From Madurella fahalii (taxonomy: Eukaryota; Ascomycota; Sordariomycetes; Sordariales), in contig CM056877.1 of assembly GCA_029876055.1 (NCBI GenBank), positions 2,294,001-2,358,000 of the forward strand: a stretch of 64,000 nt of DNA, given 5' to 3'. Positions 31,903 to 45,307 of the stretch are shown piece by piece. The translations under genes were made by a program, and so were the position numbers. The notes below the pieces were generated by a model, which saw only the letters and a program-made list of their open reading frames with translations, was not told the origin of the DNA and searched no databases. How positions within the stretch are numbered: position 1 is the stretch's first letter; each line of letters starts with the position of its first letter.

Positions 31903-33402
31903 ATGGGGGGCTCAGAACAGCCGTTCATGTACGAGGCAGTCAGGAAGGACGATGATCGCTACCCCGCTACGACCTTCGATCCCAAAGCCGTGACTCGGGC
32001 CAGCTATGAGCGCAAGAAACCAAAGCCTAAGCCGAAGGGCCCGCTCGTCTCGTTCGGTCGCCACCCCGAGTATGAGATCCCCTTTTTCAAAGACATCCAC
32101 ATTCCAGCTCATCGTCCCGCATTCCGTATTAGTCCTCCACGCTAACATTGGAAACAGCGCCCAGGCAGTGCCTTCGGGGCGATCGAATTTCAGGACAATG
32201 AGTCCTCGGACAAAGTCTTGGATCAAGGGCATGAGGCGCGTGCAGCTATGTCTCAGAGTCCTCGAAGTCGTTGGTGCGATCGGCCTCGTGGTTGTCATGG
32301 GTCTCTCGGGCCTGATAGGCTGGGTGACTGGCGCTACAGTAAGTTCTCCATCGCCGACTCTTCCCTGGCCCTGATGCATGCTGACTGATATTGCCAGTGT
32401 GGCGTCGTGACCCTCCACTGCCTCTACAGCATCTTCCACCACGCCCGTCCGGCCGGTTCGCGGACACCCGGCTCTTCGGCTGGCTACCACCTATTTTCCA
32501 GTGTCTCTGATCTTTGCGTGCTACCGCTCTACGCATACGGCGCCCTCACGACGCGGAACAAGAACGAAGACTGGAGGGCGCAGCCGCCTACCGATCCAAA
32601 CGTCATGAAGTACATGGTCCCTGCCGTCTATTACGGCTTTATTTGTGCTGGCGGTCTGCACCTGATCTCACTCGCCATTTCCATCTGGCTCGGTTTGATG
32701 TTCCGGCGCATCTCCAAAATGCCGCCAGACATGAACCCTCTAGAAGCGAACCTCACCTCCCGCGTGCACAAGAGGAACAAGTCCTCAGTCGCCACAATAT
32801 CGACCTACTCGGATAACGAGAAGCGTCCCGATAGCCAGCCATACGATGATCTGTCTCGGCCGCCTTCCATTCCTTTCATGCACACACGCCGCGACTCTCA
32901 ATCGTCCATCGGCACTCGCGACTCCCGCGTCGACCTTCCCAGCCGACAGTATCAAATCACCCCAAGCAACCGTAGCTCGGCCACTCCGCAGGAGCTGAAG
33001 CGTATGTCTGCTCCACCGGCGACAGCGAGTGTTTCGTACATGGAAATTCCCCTGGGCGAGACAGGCGCCAGCACCTCCCGGCCGAGCTCGGTGTACTCCA
33101 GCCGCCCAAGCACCGGAACGGTCCCGTCTTACCGCGCGGAACCCGTCCCAGCCTCTCCAACAGCCCAACCGCGCTCCGCCAAGTTCACCGAAACCTGGTA
33201 CGCCTCGGAATCGCTCATCAGCCGCACCCAGCAGCGCACCCGGGCCATGAACCAAGCCAACGCCGCCAACCAGCGCAAAGCCTACGAGTCCCTGAGACAA
33301 CGCGATCTGGACCTCCAGCCCTCCGATTCGGAAGATGAGAACCAAAACGAAAATGAAAACCATCACTACTACACCACCACCTCCCCTTCCAACAACAACA
33401 AT

Positions 33403-33442
<40 letters not shown>

Positions 33443-33894
33443 AATACGACTCCGCCAACCCGGATCTCGGCTCCTCCCCCAACCATCACCCCAACCCCCT
33501 CCGCTCAAACCCGGCACCCACTTCCCCGCCCCCGCGCAGACCAAGAACCCCCTTCAGCCGCCTGCGCGCCTCGGTCCTCTCGGAGCTCAGCCTCAACGAC
33601 CGGCGCGTCAGCGCCAGCCGAGACATCACCGACGCCCACCCGCACCCGCGGAACCGGGACAGCTCCATCCAGCCCGACGCCGCCTTCTCGGCCTTCTACT
33701 CGAAGCCCTACGGCGAGCTGAAGCCCGGGACGCCGCCCATTATGGTCGGCAATGCTAAGAACAATCGGCAGGTGTCGTCGGGGAACGACTACCACCACGC
33801 TGCCGATCTGGGCGCGGGGAGGTATCGGGCGGTGAGCGGTAAGGTTGCCGAGGAGGGGCGGGCGGGGAGGGGTGGTGGGTTCTCGTTTGAGTGA
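31903..33894 (+). CDS. Fungal four-helix membrane protein of unknown function
   Basis: Exons 31903-32069, 32158-32338 and 32398-33894 (introns 88 and 59 nt; GTATGA and GTAAGT donors; CTAAC and CTGAC branch sites) give 614 aa. The first junction reads GPLVSFGRHP-DAQAVPSGRSNF. The N-terminus has a Lys-Pro stretch (KKPKPKPKGP). Four hydrophobic segments follow: RVLEVVGAIGLVVVMGLSGL, CGVVTLHCLYSIFHH, YHLFSSVSDLCVLPLYAYGAL and VYYGFICAGGLHLISLAISI. The spacing is MARVEL-like, but I do not see that signature clearly. The cytosolic C-terminal tail of about 400 residues is Ser/Pro/Arg-rich, with a 12-residue poly-Ser (33403-33438), and probably carries phosphorylation sites. I recall similar proteins in other ascomycetes, all of unknown function. 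A role at the plasma membrane is only inference. Confidence 0.85.
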
Positions 33895-34330
33895 TGGGGG
33901 GTTTGTTGGATTAAAAGGATAGGGTCGTGGCTGATGGGGCGGTGATGATGATGATGACGATGGGAATTATGGCTTTGGAAGGTACTTAGGTGGAGGAAGT
34001 CTCGATTTCGCACGCGGGGGATTGATGGAATGTATGGGACGTGATTTCATCCGCCGGAGTTAATGGTGTTTGCTTTCCTACGGGAGCTGGTGAGAACCGG
34101 ATGGATAGGGGGATGGATGGACATGTAAATTATGAGAGTGACGCTTGCGGTGGTTGAATTTATGCGCTGCTTGTCGATATCATGTTGTTTTTGCTGGTTC
34201 CAGATGTTTTAAAAGAAAAATGAATCCTATTTACAGGATATCCGCTTATACATAAAAGAAACGTGCGAATCCCACGTGTCCTGATCATACTGCTTTAATA
34301 CTGGCAAGCAACCTGGTTGATGTCTCCCCC
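33895..34330. other. Convergent 3' flanks
   Basis: About 440 bp between two convergent stop codons. It holds only GAT-rich sequence near 33945-33965 and presumably both 3' UTRs. Confidence 0.6.
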
Positions 34331-37300
34331 TTATTCCTCGCTCCTCTTCTCCCGAACCCAGGCGGCCCAACTCGTCCTCACCCCTCGATCTTCACCCTCC
34401 TCCCACAGCCGCTCGCTCCACGCCCCACCCAGCCCACAAAGATGCCTCATCGTCGGCCTCCCGTGAGGACAATTCCACGGCTTTTCCATCTCGCCCATGT
34501 GCCTTACCACTTTCTCCATCTGCCGCCTCGACAGCGCCTTCCCAATCATGATACTGCTCCGACAAGCCCTCATAGCCAGCATCTTGCGGACCTTTGACGG
34601 CCGCGGGATGGTGGTCGCGTTGGATGTCGGGTTTTCGGCAAGCAGGAAGATGAGCTCCTCCAGATCCGACAGGGAAAACGTGGTTTCCCTGCTCAGCGGG
34701 AGGCTCAGGAGCTGACAGCGGGACCCGACGGGTTGGAGGCCTGATGTGTCGACGCGGACGGAGAACCCGTTGCGCTCGAGGGCGGGGAGGTGTTCGAGGA
34801 TGACTTCCTCATCGAGTGCGGTCAACTCGAGGGTTTTGGGCTGGACGAGGCGCTGGGACTGGACAGTTGTTGTCTGCTGGAGGCGTTCAAAATTGTATTT
34901 TTCGTCCGAGGCGTGTTGGTCTATTATGAAGAGCTCGTCGTCTTCGTTGTCGCTTGTATCAGCTGAGGGCGAGGTCGGCGAGGGAGAAGACGCGGCAGCT
35001 TCGCGCACCGCAAGGATGAAGCCTAGGTTGAACTGGCCTATGATTCGCATTCTGGAGAAGTCCGATTTGGAAATTTTTAGGGAGAGCTTCTCTTCGGCGT
35101 CGTCCGCCTCGAGGCCGTTAGAGTCTTCGACTGTTGCCGTCCTGGACCGCGGCTGTGGCAAGCGGGCGGCGAGCACGGCGATGCGTTGCTGTATCTCTTC
35201 GGCGCTGGTCTTGACTTGCTGGGCCAGGTTCAGTGTCATTTCTTTTCGCTTTGATCGTCCCTTGAGGAACAGCTCCGAACGCTTTTCGCCTTCTTCTGAC
35301 GGCTCGATGGCCGCAGCCGCAGCCGCGTCTATCATCTCCTGGATCTTCTGGTTTTCCTGGGCTTTTCTATTATCTTCATCAATGTACTCGTCGTCATCCG
35401 CAGTGTGGTCCCCCCGGCGAGATGGTGAGTGCTCTGCGGATTCTAATGGATTGTCGGAATCGCTGGCAACTTCTGGCTCCTCAGGTAGCGTTGAGGTTGG
35501 TATCTGAGTTTCAGACGCTTTATCCTCATCTTCTTCATGGTCTTCCTCGTTGCCGGTTCGTTCACTGTCTGCCTGGGATACAAAGAGAGCATCTTCGTCC
35601 ATGTCATCCTGCTCGGCGATAATATCCATGAACTCTGTCTCAGCATCCTCCGCCACCGCGCCCATGTTCTGTGCGCCTCCATCGTCAGGGCGTGCTGACG
35701 CAGAGAACAACTGAGAGAGGCGTCTACCGAAAGATGGCAAAGGTGTGCGGCGCTGCCCTCTTTTGCCAAGTCCCATCGTGGCTGTCTTCGAGGTTTCCTC
35801 GACTCTTGGCCGCTTGCTCGCGTTTCCAATGACACTCGTCACCGTACGATCACCAATGGTGATTGTCGCTATCTCTTGGGTAGACCGCTTAAATGGCCGG
35901 GCAGTACCTGGACTACTGGCCCTTGGCGCTGGCGGTTGGGACGGGGGAGGAAGAGCTGGAACTGGTTGTTCAGGTTCATCTCTTTCCATGGGCGTACCGC
36001 CGCTAGGTCCTGGAAGCTCGGTGTGTTCTGGATCCAGATTTGGCTTGTTGCGTTGTCTTGCAAAGTGGACGTTGAAGTCTTTGGTTCGGGCTGCTTGGTA
36101 GCTTGGTTCGCTTGTGCCATCTTTGCTCGGAGATGCTTGTTCAGTTGCGCCACCCCCTAGCGAACCATTCTCCCTTTCGACTACCGAGCTTGACTGTGAC
36201 ATTTGGTCTGAGATAACTCTCGCCTGTTTCCGAGTACTTGGGCTTTTGGCATCGGAATGATCGCTAGTACCTGGATCGGACCGAAGCCAACGAGATAACG
36301 CGAAACCTTGGGCTTTTACGGGTGTTGAGCTAGCTGGTTTGTGCGGCAATTGTGTTTTTGACCGGGCACGCGGTTCATCTTTCTCTTCTTGCTCGCGCTC
36401 GCGGTTGTGGTCATTCTCACCGTCGTTTGCTTCGGCCTCTTCCTCGCTCATGGAATCCTGTCGCAGCTCCACGGTCGTAGACCTATTGCTTCTACCCTGG
36501 ACTGTGGCTGGTGTCTCTGAACGGGTGGCTGTGGATGTCTTCAAAGGAGTCTGCTTCAGTGGTGGGACTTGCACAGGGATCGTTACGTCTTGGGTCTCGA
36601 ACAACTCGATCAAGGATTCTCTCAGGTTATCAAGCATTTGACCTTGGTCATGCAGCAAAATGGTTCGCTTGTCCGGGCTGACGTTGACATCATAGAGATG
36701 GGTGTCGAGTTGAATGTCGGCAAAGATAAACGGTGACTGGGAGGAGTTGTATGACCGATACACCTCGTTGAATACTTTGGCAAATTGCGGTAAACCACAG
36801 GGACGCCCGTTGACGTAGAACATTTGCCTGTCTGGCGTTTGCCGGCCCTCGCCGTGGGTCGGCCGGGATATATGCCCGAGGATACGGACCTCGGTAGTGC
36901 TACCGTCTACCCGCGCCTTGCCCTTATTAAGGGGCCCAGTGGTAGGGGTCAGTTCCAGCCTGAGGTCCATCGTGATCAGTGCATTCATGGTTTTTACGCC
37001 AAACACATTGATGATGTTCTCACGCGTGGTTGGATTCCCCTTGGTCGAGAACAGGATCATCCGCTTGCCCTTGGTGGGCTGCTGTGACACAGTGAACTTG
37101 ACACAGGTCTGCACACAGGCATATTGGTTGAGCAAGCTGATGACTTTGGCCCATTCTCTCTTGATGTTCCGCTCAAGCTCTCGGCGGCGGACGGGCAGGT
37201 TGTAGAAGAGGTCTTCCACGACGACGGTGGTGCCTCGTTGTCCTGAGACGACGCTGGTGCTCTTAAGCTTGCCAGAGGCCTCGAACTCAATCCTCGTCGC

Positions 37301-37735
37301 CCGCGGTGCCTCGGCATGAGTGCAGGTCACGACCGAGAAGCGCGACAGGGCGCATAGGGAAGACAAGGCCTCGCCTCTGAAGCCAAAGGTGTGCAGAGTA
37401 GAGAGGTCATCATAACTGGAGAGTTTGGATGTGTGGTGTTTGAGGGCGATAGACTCGTAGTTATGGGCAGCAATCCCAGAGCCGTTGTCCTGAACCTCGA
37501 TCGAGTCTAGGCCTTGATTTTTGAAGCGCACCTCTTTTCGTGCATGCCACTGTTAGTAGACCATCTTGATAATGCGGCAATTCCCCTGCTTCCTACCGAT
37601 GGTGGTTGCCCCCGCATCGACACTGTTTTCGACGAGCTCTTTAGCCACGGAGCAGAGGTCGACGATGACTTGGCCCGACTGAATCTGGTGGATGGCGCTG
37701 GACTCGATGGCCTTGATGGTGACACTCGAGGCCAT
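34331..37735 (-). CDS. PMS1: DNA mismatch repair protein Pms1 (MutL homologue)
   Basis: MutL-family protein that pairs with Mlh1 to form MutL-alpha and nicks DNA after mismatch recognition. Exons 37597-37735 and 34331-37533 (intron 63 nt, donor GTAGGA, branch CTAAC) give 1113 aa. The N-terminal GHKL ATPase is complete: ELVENSVDAGATTIEVRF, VQDNGSGI and LHTFGFRGEALSSL. The C-terminal endonuclease motif DQHASDEKYNFE lies near residues 917-928, with partners ACRSSIMIGKAL and CPHGRPTMRHL, the zinc-binding residues. All metal-site motifs are present, so it should be a nicking enzyme. The linker (residues about 350-840) is long, acidic and poorly conserved. The start MASSVTIKAIESSAIHQIQSGQ is typical. 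Overlapping MCB elements lie about 160 bp upstream. Confidence 0.96.
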
Positions 37736-37891
37736 TATTGAGCCCTGACTCGGCGCTCCCCGCTGCCGCCGCGACCGACTGGTTGGCTTACTCGCTGGTC
37801 ATGTCACGCTTGGAAATTCCGCCGTTGGGTTGGACTTGATGGTACTGGTACCAATTAAGCTTTGATAAGCTGATACGTTACGCAGCTACTG

Positions 37892-37902
37892 ACGCGTCGC
37901 GT
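37892..37902. promoter_or_regulatory. Overlapping MCB elements upstream of PMS1
   Basis: ACGCGT (37892-37897) overlaps TCGCGT (37897-37902). They lie about 160 bp upstream of the PMS1 ATG. G1/S expression of mismatch-repair genes through MBF is known in budding yeast; here it is inferred from the motif. Confidence 0.6.
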
Positions 37903-38040
37903 CCTTGGAGTCCGTGTGTTGGGGTAGACCAACAGCCACCGCCTCCAAAAACGGTATTACAGTACAGTGTCATTCACTACCCCACCATATGCCTCAAAGC
38001 AGCTCCTAGTGGTAATGCCTTGCAGAAGATACACAGCTCA

Positions 38041-38096
38041 ATTTTTTCTTTTTCTTTTTCTTTTCTTTTTTCTCTCTTTTTTTTTTTCCTTTTCCC
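38041..38096. repeat. Polypyrimidine tract
   Basis: Fifty-odd bases of T-rich T/C sequence with several T5-T10 runs, between the divergent PMS1 and BST1 genes. It is a simple repeat, possibly a nucleosome-excluding element. Confidence 0.75.
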
Positions 38097-40222
38097 TACC
38101 GAGCCACCATGCCAACTAAATAGTACTGTATGTGCGACAGGTTCACACGGTGAAGATGAACTTGGTCAGATGCGGAGCTCCCACAGAGACACAGTGCGGC
38201 TTCCGTCCCTGATCGGCTTGCGAAAACAAGATGACGGACATTTCAGGGGGTCTAGGGGCGCCGCAAATCCCATCCATTCCGGATTGCACGACACGGAGTA
38301 CAGAACCTGATTTGCAGCGTGACCGGGCCGCTCTTCTGCAGACGCTTCCGTCCCACAAGTTCCGAAAGGGTCTGCTCTTGGCCCGCGCACTCGCACACCA
38401 GATGATCCCCCAAAGGTACCAAGTCGAGCCCTAAGACTTGGAGCACTGATCGTACTAAGACTTCCTCCCGCAATGGAAAATTTCGTTGGAAATGCTATGT
38501 CCGGGGGGTTGAGTGATCACACGTCCTTGCAACCATCAGTCCTAGCAAGGCCCAACAAGTTACACTACACTAGACCATGACGTTATCCTTGGCTTGGTAA
38601 CTAGGGTTGCATGGGAGCATGTGAGCAGCGTCGAGAACCCGGGCTGCAGGGGCCTGGTTCCTCCAGCGAAGCAAAACACGGCCCATCGACAGACACCATC
38701 GACAATTCGGAAGCATGTCCGACTTTGCGATTGTTGACTCGTGGTAATCGTAGTGATCATCGTCGGATAACGAGATTTCAGGAGACAAGTTTTGCCCCTA
38801 ACTCTGATCAGCATACAGTATTAGTGTTTACTGTACTGTGCCAGCAGAACAGAGAGCGGCCTCTTACCAACCATCCGATGGTGGGTATCCGACACATCAG
38901 GAGAGAACGTTAAGACGGAGAATGCCCGAGTAAAATGAGATCGTGCAGTGGATGCGCCATCGTCGCGACTACGTAGTAGCACTGGATACAACTTGTGAGG
39001 TCCCGATGGCAGCTCTCGGTAGAGCAATCAGCCTATGGTATACGCAAACATCACAGACAACGAAGCTTAATTAGTCGTCAACGAAGCGAACCAAAAGCGT
39101 GTTGGGAACGCAGGCGCCTGGCAGCCTGGGCGAGCCCCGCCGTTGATTAGCCAACCTGAAGCTGCAGCAGCATCCCGCGTGGTCTTATCTCATCAATCCC
39201 ATGCTTCAAGCACGCCAGAGACCAATAAGCAGGGAATCGTCACTGCATGCTGCGACTTAATTAGGTCCTAAGCTGGGAAACGGGCTGGAACGCATCACCA
39301 AGGTGGTTATATTCCCGGATGTTCCAGCTTTCACAGCTTTCGCGATAGTTTGCTGTGTGCGCTAGGCTTTCTCTTACTTTCTTCCTCTCCGATTTCCTTC
39401 GCTTCCAGATTGTTTTGCTCCTTATCACTTGATGGGACGCCACTCGCTGAAAAAACGACGTTGAATTGCCGACTACGTCAGATCCTGGCGCCGCAAACGT
39501 TCAGACGTTTTGCGCCGATCCGGAAGAATCTGCAGTTTCCCTCCCCTCGTTTTACCTATTTGTATTTGCCTCACGAATTCGTCGAATCTTTCACTCCGGT
39601 CGGTTTTCAAACGCGAGAGACAAGGATCCCCTTCGACAATCAAATCCAACTCCGGTTACAGAGAGAAGAGGTTCAGCGCTCAGGGCAGCCATCCCGGATC
39701 CGTGATCGGTACCTTATTTTAGAGGTATCGGCCAGGCCCTGGTTCCGCTGCTACCCCAGCAGAAGCCACTGCATCTGCATCGAATCAACTCGGCCCGTTT
39801 CGAGGCTAGCCTGGACGCTCGTTTCCATGCTGGGCCGTGGCCAATAGCGTCTTGAAGCGCCTGCAGCAAGCCCAGGCATTGGGGGGTTGACTCCGAATCC
39901 TGATCGTGCACTCCAATACCAAGCTCACTTTTTTTCTCCAAGGAGGCTTGTTTTTTTTTCTTAAAGGGTCTCGACCCGCTGCGTGGGAAAGCTTGGGGCA
40001 TGTGCATGTGCATGTCAAGCCTCGCTCCGGTGAACGAACAAAGTCGCCACTTTCTGAGCCACCAATCGAACATTCAGAAAGTCGGTTCTGGCCCATGACC
40101 AAGGTTTCGCCCTCGCGCTCCTTCTGCAGTCCACTCGCTTGGCTCGCCCAGACACAGAATCGACAAGCCCGCGCATCGCGCCACCCCCGGGACAGGAGTC
40201 GCCCGCCGCCGGTCCTGCTGGG

Positions 40223-43200
40223 ATGACGAGGCACTCGCCGGGATCCTCAGAGGACGGTGATACTTCTCCTGTCGAGGCTCCTCATGTCAATTCCTCCTCC
40301 TCCTTCCAGGCCAGGGAGTCCAAGTCGTCGGCGCAGGTCCAGTCGGCGACCAACTTTGATCGCCGTCCCAGCCCTGATCAGCGAGCCTCGTTTTCGATAA
40401 GCCGGCGGTCTAGCAGCATCAATTGGAGGCCATCAGATGCTCGGAATGGGACGGCAGAGAAACTTGCATCGCCCGCCCGCGCATCATCATCCCCTCTGCT
40501 AAGCTTCATCCCGACCGCGAATGGAGTGCAGGCGAAAGAGATGGAGAAAGTACCCGAGTCTAGGTTTGTCGAGCGACGCTCACCATGGCGAAACCCCTGG
40601 GCAATTAGCTTCCTCGCCCTCGTTGCATCTACCATCGGCATCGGTTTTCTACTGGCTGTCCTCCATTCCTCGGTGACACGGCAAATCGACCCAAAGGGCT
40701 GTCGCATGTCTTACATGCGCCCCTCGTACGCCAAGCTCAACGAGTTCGACACGGAACACACGCGTCTCGCAAGCAAATACTCGCTGTATCTGTATCGCGA
40801 GCAAGGAATTGACCATGACACAAGGGTTTGAACCACCGCGAGATCGTTGACGTCTCGTTGATCGCCCGCTAACTGTGCGACCCCAGGTTAGAGGCGTTCC
40901 CATCCTCTTCATCCCCGGCAATGCTGGGAGTTATAAGCAAGTTCGACCGATAGCCGCCGAAGCGGCCAATTACTTCCATGATGTCCTGCAGCACGACGAG
41001 GCCGCCCTCAAGGCGGGGGCGCGAAGCTTGGACTTCTTCACAGTCGATTTCAACGAGGATATCACAGCTTTCCACGGCCAGACACTCCTCGACCAAGCTG
41101 AATACCTCAACGAGGCGATACGATACATCCTATCCCTCTACCTCGACCCGCGAGCCTCCAACCGAGATCCCGACCTTCCCGATCCGACTTCAGTGATAGT
41201 GCTGGGCCATTCCATGGGAGGCATCGTCGCGCGGACGATGCTGATCATGCCCAATTATCAGACGAACTCGATCAACACAATAATTACCATGTCCGCTCCT
41301 CATGCCCGGCCACCGGTATCGTTCGATAGCCAGATTGTCAAGACATACAAGGACATCAACGATTACTGGAGACATGCCTACTCGCAGCAGTGGGCCAACG
41401 ACAACCCCTTGTGGCATGTCACCTTGGTATCAATTGCCGGCGGCGGGCTGGATACTGTCGTCCCGTCGGACTACGCGAGCGTCGAGTCTCTAGTTCCAGA
41501 CACCCACGGATTTACCGTCTTCACATCGACCATCCCGAACGTGTGGACGAGCATGGACCATCAAGCGATTCTCTGGTGTGACCAATTCCGGAAAGTAATT
41601 GCGCACGCCATCTATGACGTGGTGGATGTTCACAGGGCTACACAGACAAAGCCGAGGGCCGAACGCATGAGAGTGTTCAAGAAGTGGCTTCTGAGTGGCA
41701 TGGAGACAGTCGCCGAGAAGACGGCGCCTCGTTCTGACGCGACCACCCTGCTCACCGTGGGAGATAACTCAGACTCGATCATCGCACAAGGTGAGCGCCT
41801 AATTTTGCGAAGTCTGGGGACGGCAGGCACCGTTCGCGCCCACCTTCTACCCATTCCGCCGCCCGGGTCCCCGGAAATGAAACGCTTTACGCTCTTGACG
41901 GACGTGAAACTCGACAAACCCGGAGAGAACGGGAAGCTCGAGGTCATGTTTTGCAGCGTGATACCTACACAGCCCAACCAATCCGGGGCAGGCTTTCCGA
42001 TTCAGATGGACCTCTCGCACTGGAAGACGGGCACCACGCGACTGGCTTGCAGATCTGCTGCTCCGGACGTTGTATCGCTTCCCGCGTCAACTCGCGCAAC
42101 CCGGCATCCCTTCTTCACGGATGGCGAGAGGGGAATCGCGCCATTCTCGTATCTCGAATACGGCGTTGACGACATTGCGGAGCATCAGTTTGTGGCAGTG
42201 GTCGAGAAGACTACCACTCAAACTCCGGGTTTCGTGATAGCCGAGTTTAGCGACCATTCCCAGTCACACCGAACCCGACATGTCGGCCTTCGGCGTCTTC
42301 TCACAACCGGCGTGAAGCTTCGTCTCCCCGCTGAGCGACCGATGATGTCTGAGGTCAAGGTGCCATCCGTCCAGTCAAGTCTGCTCGCCTACAATCTGCG
42401 AATTACCAACCAAGGCTGCGGTGGGAGGAGAGAGCTTTTCACTCCGCTGGTGCGACAGCACCTAGCCGAACCATACGAGTCTAAATATTTTGTCAACGTG
42501 CACGAGGCTACGGTTAGCCTTCATGGTGTTGCCCCATACGTACCCCCACCCTTGACGAGAAAATCTGGGGAGGACGGATTGAGTTTCCAGTTTTGGACCG
42601 ACCCAATGTGCAGCTCCAGCTTGCAGGTTGAACTAACGGTCGATCTTCCGGGCAGTCTCGGCAAGCTCTACATGCGATACCGCACGGTATTCGCTGCCTT
42701 CCCGTTACTGGTGGTAGCTCTGGTTTTGCGGAAACAATTCCGCGTGTACGACACGACCGGGGTGTTCATCTCCTTTTCCGAAAGCTTGGATCTGTGTTTG
42801 AGGCAGTCGATTCCGCTGATGCTTGCATCCCTCACGTTCCTCACTTTCTCGACGGCGAATACAACCCCGTCAGACAACGCTAGCTTTTGGCACTGGAGAA
42901 ACGGCAGCTCCTCGGCCATCGATTTCCATCAGAACGACCTGTTGATCGGGACACAGGACCCCTTGTTCTTGTTCCTGATCCCGTTGATTGGCGTCATCTG
43001 TGTCGGCGTCTGCACCGTGCTCCACTATGTCACCCTCGCGCTAACGCACTTGCTCAGTGCTGCCTTCAGCCTGCTGAGTTTCCGTTCTGGCTGGGTCCGC
43101 AATGAAGACCGGAGGAAGTCAGCGTCCGTCTTCTTGTCATCGTCTCCACGGCGGCGGATGGTTACAACAGCGGTCTTGCTGTTCCTTGTCTCGACCCTGA

Positions 43201-43724
43201 TCCCTTACCAATTCGCGTACCTCGTTGCCTGCTTAGTGCAGCTAACGACAACAGTCCGGGCCCAAAAGATCGCCTCGGAACTGCGGTCAACGGCGAACTC
43301 GAATTTTTATAACTACGTCCATTCGATCCTCATTCTCATGCTTTGGGTCCTCCCTATCAATCTTCCGACACTCGTGGTCTGGATCCATAACCTGGCGGTC
43401 CACTGGCTCACGCCTTTCTCATCTCACCACAACGTCCTATCCATCATGCCATTTATCGTTCTCGTGGAGACCCTGACGACAGGGAAAATGGTGCCGCCAG
43501 TGGACAGCAGACTCAAGCATGTCACCGGCATATTGCTCTTCAGCATCGCCTTCTACGCCGGTGTGTACGGCGTCTCATACGCCTACACATTGCATTACCT
43601 TGTGAACCTCGTTGCCTTTTGGTTAGCGATCCTTCACTCGACATCGGATTCGTGGTCCCTTTCGGGACTGAGTCGTCTGTACACGGGAGACGCCGAGGAC
43701 CGAAAGAGAGGGAAAGAGCCATGA
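40223..43724 (+). CDS. BST1: GPI inositol-deacylase Bst1
   Basis: ER membrane enzyme that removes the acyl chain from the inositol of GPI anchors, needed for ER exit of GPI proteins and for quality control. Exons 40223-40825 and 40887-43724 (intron 61 nt, branch CTAAC) give 1146 aa. The N-terminus of about 120 residues is Ser-rich and cytosolic. A signal-anchor helix follows (WAISFLALVASTIGIGFLLA, near 125-147), then the PGAP1 signature GCRMSYMRPSYAKL. The lipase core has PILFIPGNAGSYKQVRPIAAEA and the nucleophile serine in GHSMGGIVART near 307-313. The C-terminal third carries about seven to eight hydrophobic helices, beginning at YRTVFAAFPLLVVALVL. The ATG at 40223 is the first in frame; the longer frame starts with TTG. 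Confidence 0.95.
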
Positions 43725-45307
43725 GCTTTTCTTTCAGAGAAGAAGCGACTGCCATTCCGACGGAGCGGAGAGGTGTATTACACTGCTCAGCGTCGTTAGA
43801 GCGCCGCCCCACTTTGAGATCTAGACGAAATACTAATGCCCCTGATACCCACCCGTCACACGCGCGCCTCTGGTTACGCCTCGTCGATACCGGTGTACAT
43901 ACCAATCCACTTACCTTATATCTCGAGCGGGACAGGCTGCCGGCTTGTTCGATTCCGATGGGGATCCACATGCTCCCATGTTTCTCAGTGAGAGAAGGGA
44001 AGACCGCGGTGTCTCCTCCCTAGTACTCCCAATATTTTTTTTTATTGCACAGATGGCGTCCGGGGCCTTCTATTTTTCGTTTTCCGCCTCGATTATTCCA
44101 TTCCGCACTAGCATCGGCGAGGGATCACGGCGGTTTTAGTTCCTTTTCCTTGCTTGGGGTTTACCAGCTAGCTCCATACTATAATTTCTCACGCCGCTCG
44201 CAGAACCCGACACCATTAGGGTGTAGACTGTTTTGAGTCACGCTTAGTTCCGGCGAACGGGCCCGGACCACTCTCACCTGTTGGATAATCGTTTGTCCGA
44301 CTAGTCAGTCACGCGAGCTCAGGGGAAGATCTGAACGAGAGTGCTTGGGGAGGAGCGTTTTGGGTTTTTGAGGGCGGACGGCAAAGGGGGTGGGATAGTC
44401 TGTATTTCTGGCTTTTGTGGATGAGGTTGGGATGGGATGAGCAATGCCTGGCCGCTAGTAATGTCTACGTTTTATTGTTCTTCTGGTCTCTTTTATTGCC
44501 CATTTGCGTCTGTCTGGGATGGCTGGCTGCAGCAGCTTCTGGGTTGGTCAATTTCAGCTTGCCAGGCCCCTGCGGAAGAGCCTTGGGACAGGGTTGGTTG
44601 GTCGGTTAGGGTTCGGGAAACGATTGCCCACCGATCCGACTAGCTTGACAGACGGGCATCATTTGATCTCTGCGATGCGGCCACGGATAGACGATGTGAA
44701 CGCAGCGCGGGCGGTGAGGGTTCGCCCGTTTTCAGAGGAGAAATAGAGCGAGACAGCGAGATGACGGACTTAATATTACAATAGGGATCAGACAGGCGAG
44801 GCGTCGGCAGGCCTATGTATACCGCTTCATAATCATGTACATAGACTGGGTGTTGTATATATGTATCTGTAGGGCTGAGGATGGGCATTCCCAAGAAGGG
44901 GCGGGGAATTCAACCTGAGTGCTTCCAATTGTTCACAGCAAAATCGGTGCTGGATTAAAATAAGTTGAGTTGCACGCATCCTTAAACCCTTTGAAACCCC
45001 TGCCAACCCAGGACTGGAAGAACCAGAGGTGAACCCATCCGACCAAACCAAAACATACATACTGCCAAAACTGAATGACTGACTCCATTGACATTCCGGA
45101 TCCCTAAAATGTGGGTATGTCTATCCCAGACCATCCCATGCATCAAAGCCGTATACGCACCCGACGCCTCGTAGTCCTTTAGAATCTAGAAGAGGGTACG
45201 ATAGTCGGGTATATGGCTTGGATGGATGGATGTGACCGATCGACACAGTACAACAAGAACATCCTTTCTTCCGAAAACCAACAGCAACGCTCAGGTTTTT
45301 CACCCTT
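43725..45307. other. Convergent intergenic region BST1 / CSM1
   Basis: About 1.6 kb between two convergent stop codons. No gene, RNA or repeat of note was recognised; the short open frames lack coding character. Confidence 0.5.

Larger units (their letters stand above)
37736..40222. other. Long divergent region between PMS1 and BST1
   Basis: About 2.5 kb without a firm gene. It holds MCB sites (37892-37902) and a long pyrimidine tract (about 38041-38096). An unassigned 67-codon frame at 38231-38434 starts with ATG in good context, but I cannot support it by family resemblance. The right part must contain the BST1 promoter and 5' UTR; T runs occur near 39928-39960. Confidence 0.5.

Noticed and set aside
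38231..38434. 67-codon frame with ATG in good context between PMS1 and BST1
   Set aside because: No motif, paralogue or splice structure supports it; kept only as a note in the intergenic entry.
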